From positions 310,001 to 374,000 of the forward strand of contig NZ_CP112880.1 in assembly GCF_028747205.1 (NCBI RefSeq): 64,000 nucleotides of DNA. Reading direction: 5' to 3'. Source of the stretch: Streptomyces sp. CA-278952 (lineage in GTDB: Bacteria > Actinomycetota > Actinomycetes > Streptomycetales > Streptomycetaceae). The notes under the pieces are model-generated. The model ran no database searches and was not told where the DNA came from. It saw nothing but the letters and a program-made list of their open reading frames with translations. Shown here piece after piece: positions 16,516 through 24,179 of this stretch; the first letter of the stretch is position 1, and every line of letters begins with the position of its first letter. The translations under genes were made by a program, and so were the position numbers.

Positions 16516-16956
16516 ATGAGCCTTCTCCATGATGTTGCCGAGCGCGATGGCTGGCTGTGCTGGGTGTGCGACGAGCCGGTCGACCCCGACAAGTCGGTGA
16601 ACGACCAGCAGGGCCCCAGTGTCGACAGCAGGACCGCTGATCGGAAGGCCAAGGTCGCCGAGCGACTCGCCCACCGCGGGTGCAACTCCCGCAAGGGCGC
16701 GGTCAAGGTGTCCATCGCCTGGCCGGACCGTCTCTACGTGGTCGAACCCGCGCCGCTGATCGCTGTGGCCGCCCGTCTGGAGCGCAAGGGGGGCCGCGAG
16801 ATGGTGGGCCGCTGTCCGACCAGGCAGGACGCCCAAGAAGCGGCGGATTGGCTGGTGGACCGATTTCCCCGACTGGTACCGGGGCTGCCGGTGACCGCCG
16901 GCATCGAGTCGGGCGGCGGCCAGTTCCTCGTCGTCCTTACCGCCGGCCGCCGCTGA
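16516..16956 (+). CDS. HNH-like zinc-finger protein of unknown function
   Basis: This 146-residue protein has an N-terminal half resembling an HNH/McrA zinc site: Cys-x2-Cys (LCWVCDEPVD) early, then a distal HRGCNSRKG that fits the closing H-x2-C-N-x2-K-G of HNH nucleases. The first catalytic His of a normal HNH (DHxxP) is not evident; the matching stretch reads SVNDQQGPSV. The C-terminal half is an unrelated alpha/beta segment. It may be a degenerate HNH domain used for binding rather than cleavage. I do not recognise a characterised homologue. Confidence 0.7.
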   Translation: MSLLHDVAERDGWLCWVCDEPVDPDKSVNDQQGPSVDSRTADRKAKVAERLAHRGCNSRKGAVKVSIAWPDRLYVVEPAPLIAVAARLERKGGREMVGRCPTRQDAQEAADWLVDRFPRLVPGLPVTAGIESGGGQFLVVLTAGRR

Positions 16957-17149
16957 CCGAGGATCACCGTCTGGCCGATCGGCAAGGAGCACCAGGCGTG
17001 AACACGGTCCGCCGGCTTCTGCGGGCGGACGGGCGGACGGTGGGCGGAGCCGCCGGTGCAGCGGAAGGCCACCGGTTGCCTCCTGCGCGCTGCGCGAAGA
17101 CCGAGAAGACGGAGAAGACCGAGTTGTGGAACACCGACGCAACGAGGCG

Positions 17150-18376
17150 TCACTCCGCCGGTGTTCCGACAACTGAGTGCGGTGCCCGCCCATCGGGAAC
17201 CGGGACCGCGCCCGCGGTGTCGCTCCGGGAGCCCGCCTTGACGACCAGCCAGACCACCAGCGCGCAGGCCGCGAATCCGGACCCCAGGAGGCTGGAGCCT
17301 GTCCAGCCGTAGGCCGTGAAGGTCGCCGTGGTCGCCGCCGCGCCGAGGGCGGAGCCGAGTGAATAGAAGACCATGTAGCCGCCGATGACACTGCTCAAGC
17401 GATCCGGATACCTGAGCGTGAGCGCGTGCTGGTTGCTCACATGCACGGCCTGGACCGCGAAGTCGAGGGCGACGATTCCGATGATCAGCAGCCACAGGGA
17501 CCACGGGAGCTGGGCAATCGCCACCCACGAGAGGATCAGGAGGGCGAGCGCGAGGCCGCTGACCGGGGTCGCACGCCCGGCGTCCGCCCACCGTCCGGCG
17601 CGCGCCGCGCCGAGTGCGCCGGCCAGGCCCGCGAGGCCCAGCAGCCCGATGTGCGTCTCGCTCAGCTGCCAGGGTCCGCCCGCCAGCGGCGTGGACAGCC
17701 CGCTCCACAGGGTTCCGAACGAGGCGAACAGGAAGAACGCGATGAGGCCGCGCGTCAGGAAGGTGCGCCGGCCCCGCAGCCGCCCGAGCGAGCCGGCGGC
17801 CTCGCGGTACTTCGCGAGGGACGTCACACGCGGGTCCGGGGACAGTACGGCCGGTACCAGGGCTGCGAGCCCGAGGGAGAGCACCGCGAGCACGACGTAG
17901 ACGCTGCGCCAGCCCCACATGTCGGCGAGCGCGCCGGTAGCGACCCGCGCACCCAGAATGCCGACCACGACGCCCGAGGTCACCACCCCGATGTTCCGTC
18001 CACGTTCGGCGGGAGGAGAGGCTGACGCCGCGTAGGCCACCGCGATCTGCACCACGACCGCGAACACCCCGGCCGTCGCGAGCCCCGCGAGCGCCTGCCA
18101 CGCGGCCGACGACAAGGCCGTGAGCATCATGCCCACCGAGGTGACCGCCAGTTGCACGGCGATGAGGCGGCGTCTGTCGGCCACATCGCCGAGCGGAACG
18201 AGCAACAACAGACCCGCCAGGTAGCCGAACTGACCGGTGGCCACGAACCAGCCGGTGAGCTCCGTCGGCACGCCGAGGTCGCGTCCCATCGGCTCCAGAA
18301 CCGGCTGCGCGGCGTAGACGCTCGCCACAGCGACGCCGCACACCACCGCCAGCAGCACTCGATGCCCTGCGTTCAT
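17150..18376 (-). CDS. MFS transporter (12-TM, AraJ-like)
   Basis: This 408-residue major facilitator protein has about 12 hydrophobic segments and the loop 2-3 motif (LGDVADRRR). I chose the ATG at 18376 because GGGGG sits at Shine-Dalgarno distance; an ATG five codons upstream is possible. It is probably a proton-driven exporter of a small molecule. It is divergent from an HxlR-family regulator with a repeated 11-bp element between them, so drug- or electrophile-responsive control by that regulator is a fair inference. Confidence 0.9.
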   Translation of the reverse strand: MNAGHRVLLAVVCGVAVASVYAAQPVLEPMGRDLGVPTELTGWFVATGQFGYLAGLLLLVPLGDVADRRRLIAVQLAVTSVGMMLTALSSAAWQALAGLATAGVFAVVVQIAVAYAASASPPAERGRNIGVVTSGVVVGILGARVATGALADMWGWRSVYVVLAVLSLGLAALVPAVLSPDPRVTSLAKYREAAGSLGRLRGRRTFLTRGLIAFFLFASFGTLWSGLSTPLAGGPWQLSETHIGLLGLAGLAGALGAARAGRWADAGRATPVSGLALALLILSWVAIAQLPWSLWLLIIGIVALDFAVQAVHVSNQHALTLRYPDRLSSVIGGYMVFYSLGSALGAAATTATFTAYGWTGSSLLGSGFAACALVVWLVVKAGSRSDTAGAVPVPDGRAPHSVVGTPAE

Positions 18377-18398
18377 CGCACCCCCATCCAATCAGTAG

Positions 18399-18447
18399 CA
18401 ATTTGCAACCGTTTTGACCGTACGGCATGATGGTTTCAATCTGCAAC
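18399..18447. promoter_or_regulatory. Direct repeat operator candidate between MFS and HxlR genes
   Basis: CAATTTGCAAC (18399-18409) and CAATCTGCAAC (18437-18447) are 11-bp direct copies with one mismatch, 38 bases apart. They lie in a locally AT-rich divergent promoter and are a likely HxlR binding region. Confidence 0.5.
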
Positions 18448-18462
18448 TCATTGGGAGGTGTC

Positions 18463-18921
18463 ATGTCAGGCGCACCCCTGCGCACTCCGGACGCGCACTG
18501 GTCGGATCCCGACTGCCCCGTCGCCCGCACCCTCGACCTCGTCGGCGACCGATGGAGTCTGCTCGTCATCCGTGACGCGATGGACGGCGCGGCCTCGTTC
18601 ACCGAGTTCCAGCGGCGGACCGGCATCGCGCGCAACATCCTCACCGACCGCCTCCGCAAGCTCCTCGCCCACGGAGTCCTCGTCCAGCGCACCGCACCGT
18701 CGGGCCGCCGCCAGGAGTACGCCCTCACCGACGCCGGCCATGCCCTGTTCCCGGTCATCCTCACGCTGCGCCAATGGGGCGAGCAGCACGCCTTCGCGCC
18801 GGATGAGCCCCACTCCGTTCTGGTCGACCGGCACGGCACCCCCGTGCCGGACCTCACGCCGACCGGCGCCGACGGCGCCCCCCTGGGCAGCGACACCACT
18901 CACGTACAGAAGACCCCGTAG
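18463..18921 (+). CDS. HxlR-family winged-helix regulator
   Basis: This 152-residue HxlR/DUF24 regulator has the family start CPVARTLDLVGDRWSLLVIR with the redox-sensing Cys of the family near residue 18. The HTH FTEFQRRTGIARNILTDRL and the wing (GRRQEYALTDAG) follow. The ATG at 18463 is preceded by GGGAGG; the frame is open further upstream but that is promoter sequence. It is divergent from the MFS transporter gene and probably represses it until an electrophile or drug modifies the cysteine. Confidence 0.92.
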   Translation: MSGAPLRTPDAHWSDPDCPVARTLDLVGDRWSLLVIRDAMDGAASFTEFQRRTGIARNILTDRLRKLLAHGVLVQRTAPSGRRQEYALTDAGHALFPVILTLRQWGEQHAFAPDEPHSVLVDRHGTPVPDLTPTGADGAPLGSDTTHVQKTP

Positions 18922-19141
18922 GCATCAATGGGCGCGCACGCCGGGTGTTCGCTCCACGCCGGTCCAGATGTCCGAGGCGCCCTTGGCGCGGGCCGGAAGG
19001 GCGTACGCCAGGCCGTCCCCGCCGGCGCCTCGGCCACCGGGCCGAGCCTCCCCCTGAGCGACGCCTCGTCACCTGCCATGGTCGTGCCGGGCGGCTGATC
19101 GGTGGCGGCCCCGGAGCGCGGGCGTCGCGCGCCGGTGCGGA

Positions 19142-20122
19142 TCAGCTCCGCAGCGGCAGCAGCCGGGGCACGGCTCTGACGTAGACGACCATGCCGATCA
19201 CCTCGACCAGGGTCTGGGTGACCACGACCACGGCGGCGACGGCGAGCGCGTCCGGCAGCGCCAGGGCGAGGGGCAGGACGACCAGGGAGTTGCGGGTCGC
19301 GCCCGTGAACACGATGGCCCGCCCGTCCGGGGGTTCCAGGCGGAACAGGCGGGCGACACCGAGCCCGGCGAACGCCATCACGACGAGGAAGAGCACGTAG
19401 AACGGCACGACACGGCCCACGTCCCCGAGGCTGCCGGCGTCGCCGAGCTTCGGTACCTGGGAGGCGACCACGGTGAGCAGGACGGCTGCCATCAGCGGCA
19501 CCATGGTCGCGCCCATCGCGTCGGCGGTCCGCCGCCCGGCCGGGCGGCGTGCGGCCCAAGCCTGGGTGAGCCAGGCCAGCGTGAGCGGAATGACGATCAG
19601 CACGGCGAACGCCTCGATGAACGGTCCGGCCTCCACCACGTCGGCCAGGTCCGGGCCCATGAACAGGAACAGACAGACCGGCAGCAGCGCCATCTGGGCG
19701 AGCAGCAGCAACGGGGTGGCGGCGAGCAGACGCTCGCTGCTGCCGCCGGCGAGCCCGCTGAAGACGATCACATAGTCGATGCACGGGGCCAGGAGGACCA
19801 GCAGCACGCCGAGGCGGACCGCCCGGTCGTCCGGAAGGAAGGTGAACATCGCGGCGACCACCAGCGGCACCACGACGAAGTTCACCACCAGCGTCGCGGC
19901 CAGGAAGCGGCCCGCCCGGACCGAGCGGACCAGCTCGGCGGCGGGCACTTGCAGGAATGTCACGTACAGCAGGGCGGCCAGCACCGGGTTGATCGCGTGC
20001 TCCAGGCCCGGCCCCGCGCCGGGCGCGGCCCGGCCCACCAGAGCCCCGAAGGCCAGGGCGCCCACATAGACGGCGACCTGGTGGCGTTCCATGGCGGCGA
20101 CCGGGCCGGACAGCGACGACAA
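19142..20122 (-). CDS. ACR3/bile acid symporter-family arsenic-resistance-like carrier
   Basis: This 326-residue membrane protein has about ten hydrophobic segments. The TM4 region LLAPCIDYVIVFSGLAGG matches the conserved APCxxxV segment of ACR3 arsenite carriers, including the essential cysteine. I prefer the TTG at 20122 because AAGGAG is 8 bases upstream; an internal ATG at 20092 has no such site. No arsR or arsC gene is adjacent, so arsenite export is plausible but not proven; a bile-acid-symporter-like organic anion carrier is the alternative. Confidence 0.85.
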   Translation of the reverse strand: MSSLSGPVAAMERHQVAVYVGALAFGALVGRAAPGAGPGLEHAINPVLAALLYVTFLQVPAAELVRSVRAGRFLAATLVVNFVVVPLVVAAMFTFLPDDRAVRLGVLLVLLAPCIDYVIVFSGLAGGSSERLLAATPLLLLAQMALLPVCLFLFMGPDLADVVEAGPFIEAFAVLIVIPLTLAWLTQAWAARRPAGRRTADAMGATMVPLMAAVLLTVVASQVPKLGDAGSLGDVGRVVPFYVLFLVVMAFAGLGVARLFRLEPPDGRAIVFTGATRNSLVVLPLALALPDALAVAAVVVVTQTLVEVIGMVVYVRAVPRLLPLRS

Positions 20123-20275
20123 CGTACCTACTCCTTGCACAGGGGGAAGAGAACGGCGGGAGGAAGAGAACGGGGGAAGAGGGGCGGTGGCCCGGTGGCC
20201 TTCCACCCGATGAGTTCTCCCACCGGACGCAGTCTGTACCTATGTCCATCGGCCGAACTCGCCCAGGAGAGCATC

Positions 20276-20857
20276 ATGACCGCTACCTACACCTTCGACG
20301 TATTCTCCAGCCTCGACGGTTTCGGCTCCTACAACGGTGACGGGGACTGGGGCGGGTACTGGGGCAAGCAGGGACCCGAGCTGCTCGAACACCGGCTGTC
20401 GCTGTACGGCGAGGAGCAGCGGATGGTCTTCGGGGCCCACACCTATCGGGAATTCGTGCGGCTGCTGGGCCCGAGCACGAAGGAGTCCGGCGTGGGCGAC
20501 GCATGGGTCACGCGGATGAGGAGCCTGCCGACGACAGTGGTGTCGACCACGATCGAGGAGCCCCTCGACTGGCCGGACGCGACCGTCGCGAACGGCGACG
20601 CCGTCGATGTCGTCGCCCGTCTCAAGGAAGAGTCCGCTGTGCCGTTGCGCTCGCACGGCAGCCTGTCGATGAACCGGGCGCTGATGGCCGCCGGCCTGGT
20701 CGACCGCGTCCAGGTGACGCTCTTCCCCGTCATCACCGGCCGGACCGGTACGGAACCGGTCCTGCGGGGTGCGGCCGACTTCGACCTCGAACTGATCGGG
20801 AGCCGGACGCTCGACGGCCGTATCCAGGAGCTCACCTACCGGCCCACCCCGCACTGA
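20276..20857 (+). CDS. Dihydrofolate reductase family (RibD C-terminal-like) protein
   Basis: This 193-residue protein belongs to the RibD-C/DHFR-like fold common in Streptomyces. It begins YTFDVFSSLDGFGSYNGDGDW, has the mid-protein RMVFGAHTYREFVRLL, and the NADPH-binding RSHGSLSMNRALMAAGLVDR. AGGAGAG precedes the ATG at 20276. It probably binds NADPH and reduces an unknown small molecule. These proteins are not true folate enzymes. It stands alone between a divergent carrier gene and a TetR gene. Confidence 0.88.
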   Translation: MTATYTFDVFSSLDGFGSYNGDGDWGGYWGKQGPELLEHRLSLYGEEQRMVFGAHTYREFVRLLGPSTKESGVGDAWVTRMRSLPTTVVSTTIEEPLDWPDATVANGDAVDVVARLKEESAVPLRSHGSLSMNRALMAAGLVDRVQVTLFPVITGRTGTEPVLRGAADFDLELIGSRTLDGRIQELTYRPTPH

Positions 20858-20927
20858 CCCGCGCAGACCCGCACCGGTGCGGGCACGGTCGCGCACTGCC
20901 TCACCGACCGAGCGTGGCGGGAAACTC

Positions 20928-20950
20928 TGAATGATGGTTCACTTCATTCA
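20928..20950 (+). promoter_or_regulatory. TetR autoregulatory operator candidate overlapping its start codon
   Basis: TGAATGA (20928-20934) and TCATTCA (20944-20950) form a perfect 7-bp inverted repeat with a 9-base spacer. The right arm ends on the A of the tetR-type ATG. Confidence 0.65.
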
Positions 20951-21555
20951 TGGCCTACCGCAAGACACCGGCCGAGCTCCGTCGGCTCGACGCCGCCCGG
21001 GAGCGACTCGTCGCCTCCGCCACCGAGGTCGTGGCGGAGGCCGGCTGGGCGCAGGCGTCCGTGACCGCTGTCGCCGACGCGGCCGGGATCGCCGCCGGCT
21101 CGGTCTACCAGCACTTCTCGTCCAAGTCCGCGCTGGCCGTGGAGGTCTTCCGGCGCGCCGCACAGCGCGAGGTGGACGTGCTGGGTGAGGTGCTGGAGCG
21201 CGACGGCGACCCCGCCGAGCGGTTGCGCCGGGGGGTGGAGGTGTTCGCCCACCGCGCCCTGGAGAACCACGGTCTGGCGTACGCGCTGCTCGCGGCGCCG
21301 GCCGAACCCGCGGTCGGCGCGGAGCGTCTCGACTTCAGGCGCCGCTACCGGGCGCTGTTCGCCTCGGTGATCGGCGAGGGGGTCGCCGCGGGCCTGCTGC
21401 CGGACCAGGACGCGGAGATCACCGCCGCAGCGCTGACCGGCGCCGTCGGCGAGGTCCTCGTGTACCCGCTGAGCCCCTCGGCGGCGTACGACACGGACCG
21501 GCTCGTCACTCGCCTCACCGCCGTGGCCCTGCGCTGTGCGGGCGCGGCCCCCTGA
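20950..21555 (+). CDS. TetR-family transcriptional regulator
   Basis: This 201-residue regulator has the TetR N-terminal HTH in residues 13-60 (VTAVADAAGIAAGSVYQHF). The C-terminal ligand domain carries a run of helices ending AALTGAVGEVLVYPL. It lies 91 bases upstream of the AidB-like dehydrogenase gene on the same strand and probably controls it and itself through the inverted repeat at its start codon. Confidence 0.93.
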   Translation: MAYRKTPAELRRLDAARERLVASATEVVAEAGWAQASVTAVADAAGIAAGSVYQHFSSKSALAVEVFRRAAQREVDVLGEVLERDGDPAERLRRGVEVFAHRALENHGLAYALLAAPAEPAVGAERLDFRRRYRALFASVIGEGVAAGLLPDQDAEITAAALTGAVGEVLVYPLSPSAAYDTDRLVTRLTAVALRCAGAAP

Positions 21556-21646
21556 CTGTTCCACGGCTCCCTGACACGGTCCGCGCCCCCTCGTGCCCGT
21601 ACTCCGGGTGCCGCGACCCGCCGCCCCGTCTCCCGGAGGAGATCCG

Positions 21647-23305
21647 ATGCCCACGCCCACCGCACCGCGCAGCAACCCGACCGCCGTGACGCACGAGGTG
21701 ACGAACCAGCCGCCTCCGCTCACCGGTCACGACGCCGCCGACGACGCGGTGCTGCTCGAAGGGATACGCCGCGAGGGCGCCGCATGGCACCTGGACGAGC
21801 TGCACCGCCTCGGCCGCTACGTCGGCAGCGAGGAGGCGCAGCACTGGGCCGACCAGGCCAACCGCCACGAGCCGGAGCTGCGTACCCACGACCGCTTCGG
21901 CCACCGGATCGACGAGGTCGAGTTCCACCCCGCCTACCACGCGCTGATGGACGCCTCGGTGCGGGCGGGGCTGGCGGGCGCTGCCTGGGCCGACGAACGC
22001 CCCGGGGCGCATGTCGCCCGCGCCGGCGGCTTCATGCTGGCCACGATGGTGGAGCAGGGCCACCTGTGCCCGGTGTCGATGACGTACGCCGTCGTCCCTG
22101 CGCTGCGCCGCTCCCCCGACCTCGCCGAGACGTACGAACCGCTCCTGACCAGCCGTGTGTACGAGCCCGGGCTGAGCGTCCCCGCCGCCAAGCGCGGCCT
22201 GCTCGCCGGCATGGGGATGACGGAGAAGCAGGGCGGCACCGATGTGCGCGCCAACACCACGGCCGCCGCCGAGCAGGCCGACGGCACCTGGCGGCTGCGC
22301 GGGCACAAGTGGTTCACCAGCGCGCCGATGAACGATCTCTTCCTGGTGCTCGCCCAGTCGCCCGGCGGTCTGTCGTGCTTCCTGGTGCCGCGCGTGCTGC
22401 CGGACGGGAGCCGGAACACGTTCCGCATCCAGCGGCTCAAGGACAAGCTCGGCAACCGCTCCAACGCTTCCAGCGAACCAGAGTTCGACGACACCGTGGC
22501 GTGGCTCGTCGGTGACGAGGGCAAGGGGGTGCGCACCATCATCGACATGGTGACGATGACCCGGCTCGACTGCGTGCTCGGTTCCGCCGCCGGCATCCGT
22601 GCCGCGCTCGCGCAGGCGGCCCACCACGCGCGCCACCGCTCGGTGTTCGGCGCCCGGCTGATCGACCAGCCCCTGATGCGCAATGTCCTGGCGGACCTGT
22701 CCCTGGAGTCCGAGGCCGCCACGACCCTGGCCCTGCGGCTGGCGGGGGCCGCCGACCGCGCCCACCGGGGCGACGACGGGGAACGCGCCTTCCTGCGCCT
22801 GGCCACGGCCATCGGCAAGTACTGGGTGTGCAAGCGGCAGCCCGTGGCGGTGGCCGAGGCGTTGGAGTGCCTCGGCGGCAACGGGTACGACGAGGCGTCC
22901 GGCATGCCGCGGCTGTACCGCGAGGCCCCGCTCAACGGCATCTGGGAGGGCTCCGGCAATGTCAACGCCCTCGACATGCTGCGGGCGTTGACGCGGGAGC
23001 CCGCGTCGCTGGAGGCCTTTCACGCCGAGATCGATGCGGCGGCCGGGGCGGACGCGCGCCTCGACGGGGCCTGGCGCGAGCTGCGGGACGAGCTGGCGCG
23101 CACTCAGGACGCTCAGCTCCGGGCCCGCCGGGTCGTCGAACGGGCCGCTCTCGTGCTCCAGGGCTCGCTGCTGGTGCGCCACGCACCGGCGGCGGTGGCC
23201 GACGCGTTCTGCGCGTCCCGCCTCGCCGGGGACCAGGGGCTCGCCTTCGGCACGCTTCCCGCAGGCACGGACTTCGCGGCACTGCTGGGGCGGCTGCCCG
23301 CCTGA
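21647..23305 (+). CDS. AidB-like acyl-CoA dehydrogenase
   Basis: This 552-residue flavoprotein of the acyl-CoA dehydrogenase superfamily has the AidB signature MTEKQGGTDVRANTT. The flavin region is RGHKWFTSAPMNDLF, and the C-terminal LECLGGNGYDEASGMPRLYREAPLN-type block carries the arginine and glycine residues seen in AidB. CGGAGGAG precedes the ATG at 21647. E. coli AidB belongs to the adaptive response to alkylation and binds DNA; its enzymatic substrate is uncertain. Control by the upstream TetR is inferred from order. Confidence 0.9.
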   Translation: MPTPTAPRSNPTAVTHEVTNQPPPLTGHDAADDAVLLEGIRREGAAWHLDELHRLGRYVGSEEAQHWADQANRHEPELRTHDRFGHRIDEVEFHPAYHALMDASVRAGLAGAAWADERPGAHVARAGGFMLATMVEQGHLCPVSMTYAVVPALRRSPDLAETYEPLLTSRVYEPGLSVPAAKRGLLAGMGMTEKQGGTDVRANTTAAAEQADGTWRLRGHKWFTSAPMNDLFLVLAQSPGGLSCFLVPRVLPDGSRNTFRIQRLKDKLGNRSNASSEPEFDDTVAWLVGDEGKGVRTIIDMVTMTRLDCVLGSAAGIRAALAQAAHHARHRSVFGARLIDQPLMRNVLADLSLESEAATTLALRLAGAADRAHRGDDGERAFLRLATAIGKYWVCKRQPVAVAEALECLGGNGYDEASGMPRLYREAPLNGIWEGSGNVNALDMLRALTREPASLEAFHAEIDAAAGADARLDGAWRELRDELARTQDAQLRARRVVERAALVLQGSLLVRHAPAAVADAFCASRLAGDQGLAFGTLPAGTDFAALLGRLPA

Positions 23306-23310
23306 CGGGA

Positions 23311-23345
23311 CCGGGCGGGGCGGCGGGCACCCCGCCTCCGCCCGG
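23311..23345. terminator. Bidirectional hairpin between convergent aidB-like and MerR genes
   Basis: CCGGGCGG (23311-23318) pairs with CCGCCCGG (23338-23345). An inner GGCGGG/CCCGCC helix lengthens the stem. It begins 6 bases after the aidB-like stop. Confidence 0.6.
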
Positions 23346-23380
23346 CGTACGGGCCATGCCGGCGGCCCGCTGGCGTTCCG

Positions 23381-24121
23381 TCAGGGGGCGTCGTGTGCGT
23401 GGCGGAGGTAGGCGTCCAGCTCGGCGGCCCCGGCCAGCATCGCCCTCCCCCGCGCGGCCAGCCGGGCGTGCCAGTCGCGCAGGGCGGCCGCCAGCGGCTC
23501 CAGACCGCCGGCCGCCCGGACCTCGGCGATCAAGGGTGCGATCTGCTCGAAACGGTAGCCGCCCCGCCTGAGCTGGTGGGCCAGTCCGGCGTCCCGTACG
23601 TCGGCCTCGGCGTACACCCGGTAGCCGGTCCGCGGGTCGCGGCTCGGGGTCACGAGTCCGGCGCGCTCCCACTTCCGCAGTGTGGCGGGCCGGATTCCCA
23701 GCTTCCTGGCCAGCGGTCCCACCAACATCCTGCCGGGGCTCGCCGCGTCGTCGGGTGCGGCCGCGACGGCGGGCCCCAGATCGCCGAGGGCCCGCTCGAC
23801 CGCTCGCAGAGTGCGCCGGTCCTCCAAAAGCTGGGTGTGGCTCTCGTCGACGATGCGGAACGCCTCCTCCTGATCGGCACGGTTCACCGCCCGCATGATC
23901 GACGCCGCGGTCCCGTGCCCGTGCCCGGAAACCAGCGCGAGGAACGCCGCGAGGGCGTACGCGTGCTGCGGCGCGTAGGTGCGGTAGCCGTGGGAGGTGC
24001 GCCCGGCGGCCGGGAGGATCCCCGCGGCCTCGTAGTTCCTGACGGCCTGCGTCGACAATCCGTGCCGACGGGCCAGATCGACGGGCCGGAGCCGCCCTGC
24101 TGTTTGAGGGTTCTGCCTCAT
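23381..24121 (-). CDS. Regulator with two tandem MerR-type DNA-binding domains
   Basis: This 246-residue protein carries two MerR HTH-wing units. The first is at about 10-45 (RPVDLARRHGLSTQAVRNYE...GYRTY), the second at about 128-165 (MLVGPLARKLGIRPATLRKW...GYRVY). A helical linker separates them. This resembles the TioE-like class of double-MerR regulators. There is no Shine-Dalgarno; TACCTT lies exactly 7 bases upstream of the ATG at 24121, consistent with a leaderless mRNA. It is divergent from the erythromycin esterase gene and shares interlocked inverted repeats with it. Confidence 0.9.
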   Translation of the reverse strand: MRQNPQTAGRLRPVDLARRHGLSTQAVRNYEAAGILPAAGRTSHGYRTYAPQHAYALAAFLALVSGHGHGTAASIMRAVNRADQEEAFRIVDESHTQLLEDRRTLRAVERALGDLGPAVAAAPDDAASPGRMLVGPLARKLGIRPATLRKWERAGLVTPSRDPRTGYRVYAEADVRDAGLAHQLRRGGYRFEQIAPLIAEVRAAGGLEPLAAALRDWHARLAARGRAMLAGAAELDAYLRHAHDAP

Positions 24122-24128
24122 ACGCCCC

Positions 24129-24176
24129 AAGGTATCGCGTAAAAGTTTCAACCGAGGGTTCAGCGATACGGTTGAA
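24129..24176. promoter_or_regulatory. Interlocked dyads and divergent leaderless promoters
   Basis: Two perfect inverted repeats interleave: GTATCGC (24132-24138)/GCGATAC (24163-24169) and TTCAACCG (24147-24154)/CGGTTGAA (24169-24176). TACCTT (minus, 24129-24134) is 7 bases from the MerR ATG at 24121. TACGGT (plus, 24167-24172) is 7 bases from the esterase ATG at 24180. The arrangement suits a regulator with two HTH domains. Confidence 0.7.
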
Positions 24177-24179
24177 GCC

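Noticed and set aside
17091..17125. Repeated GACCGAGAA-like 9-mers after the HNH-like gene.
   Set aside because: Only two to three short imperfect copies; too weak to report as a repeat element.
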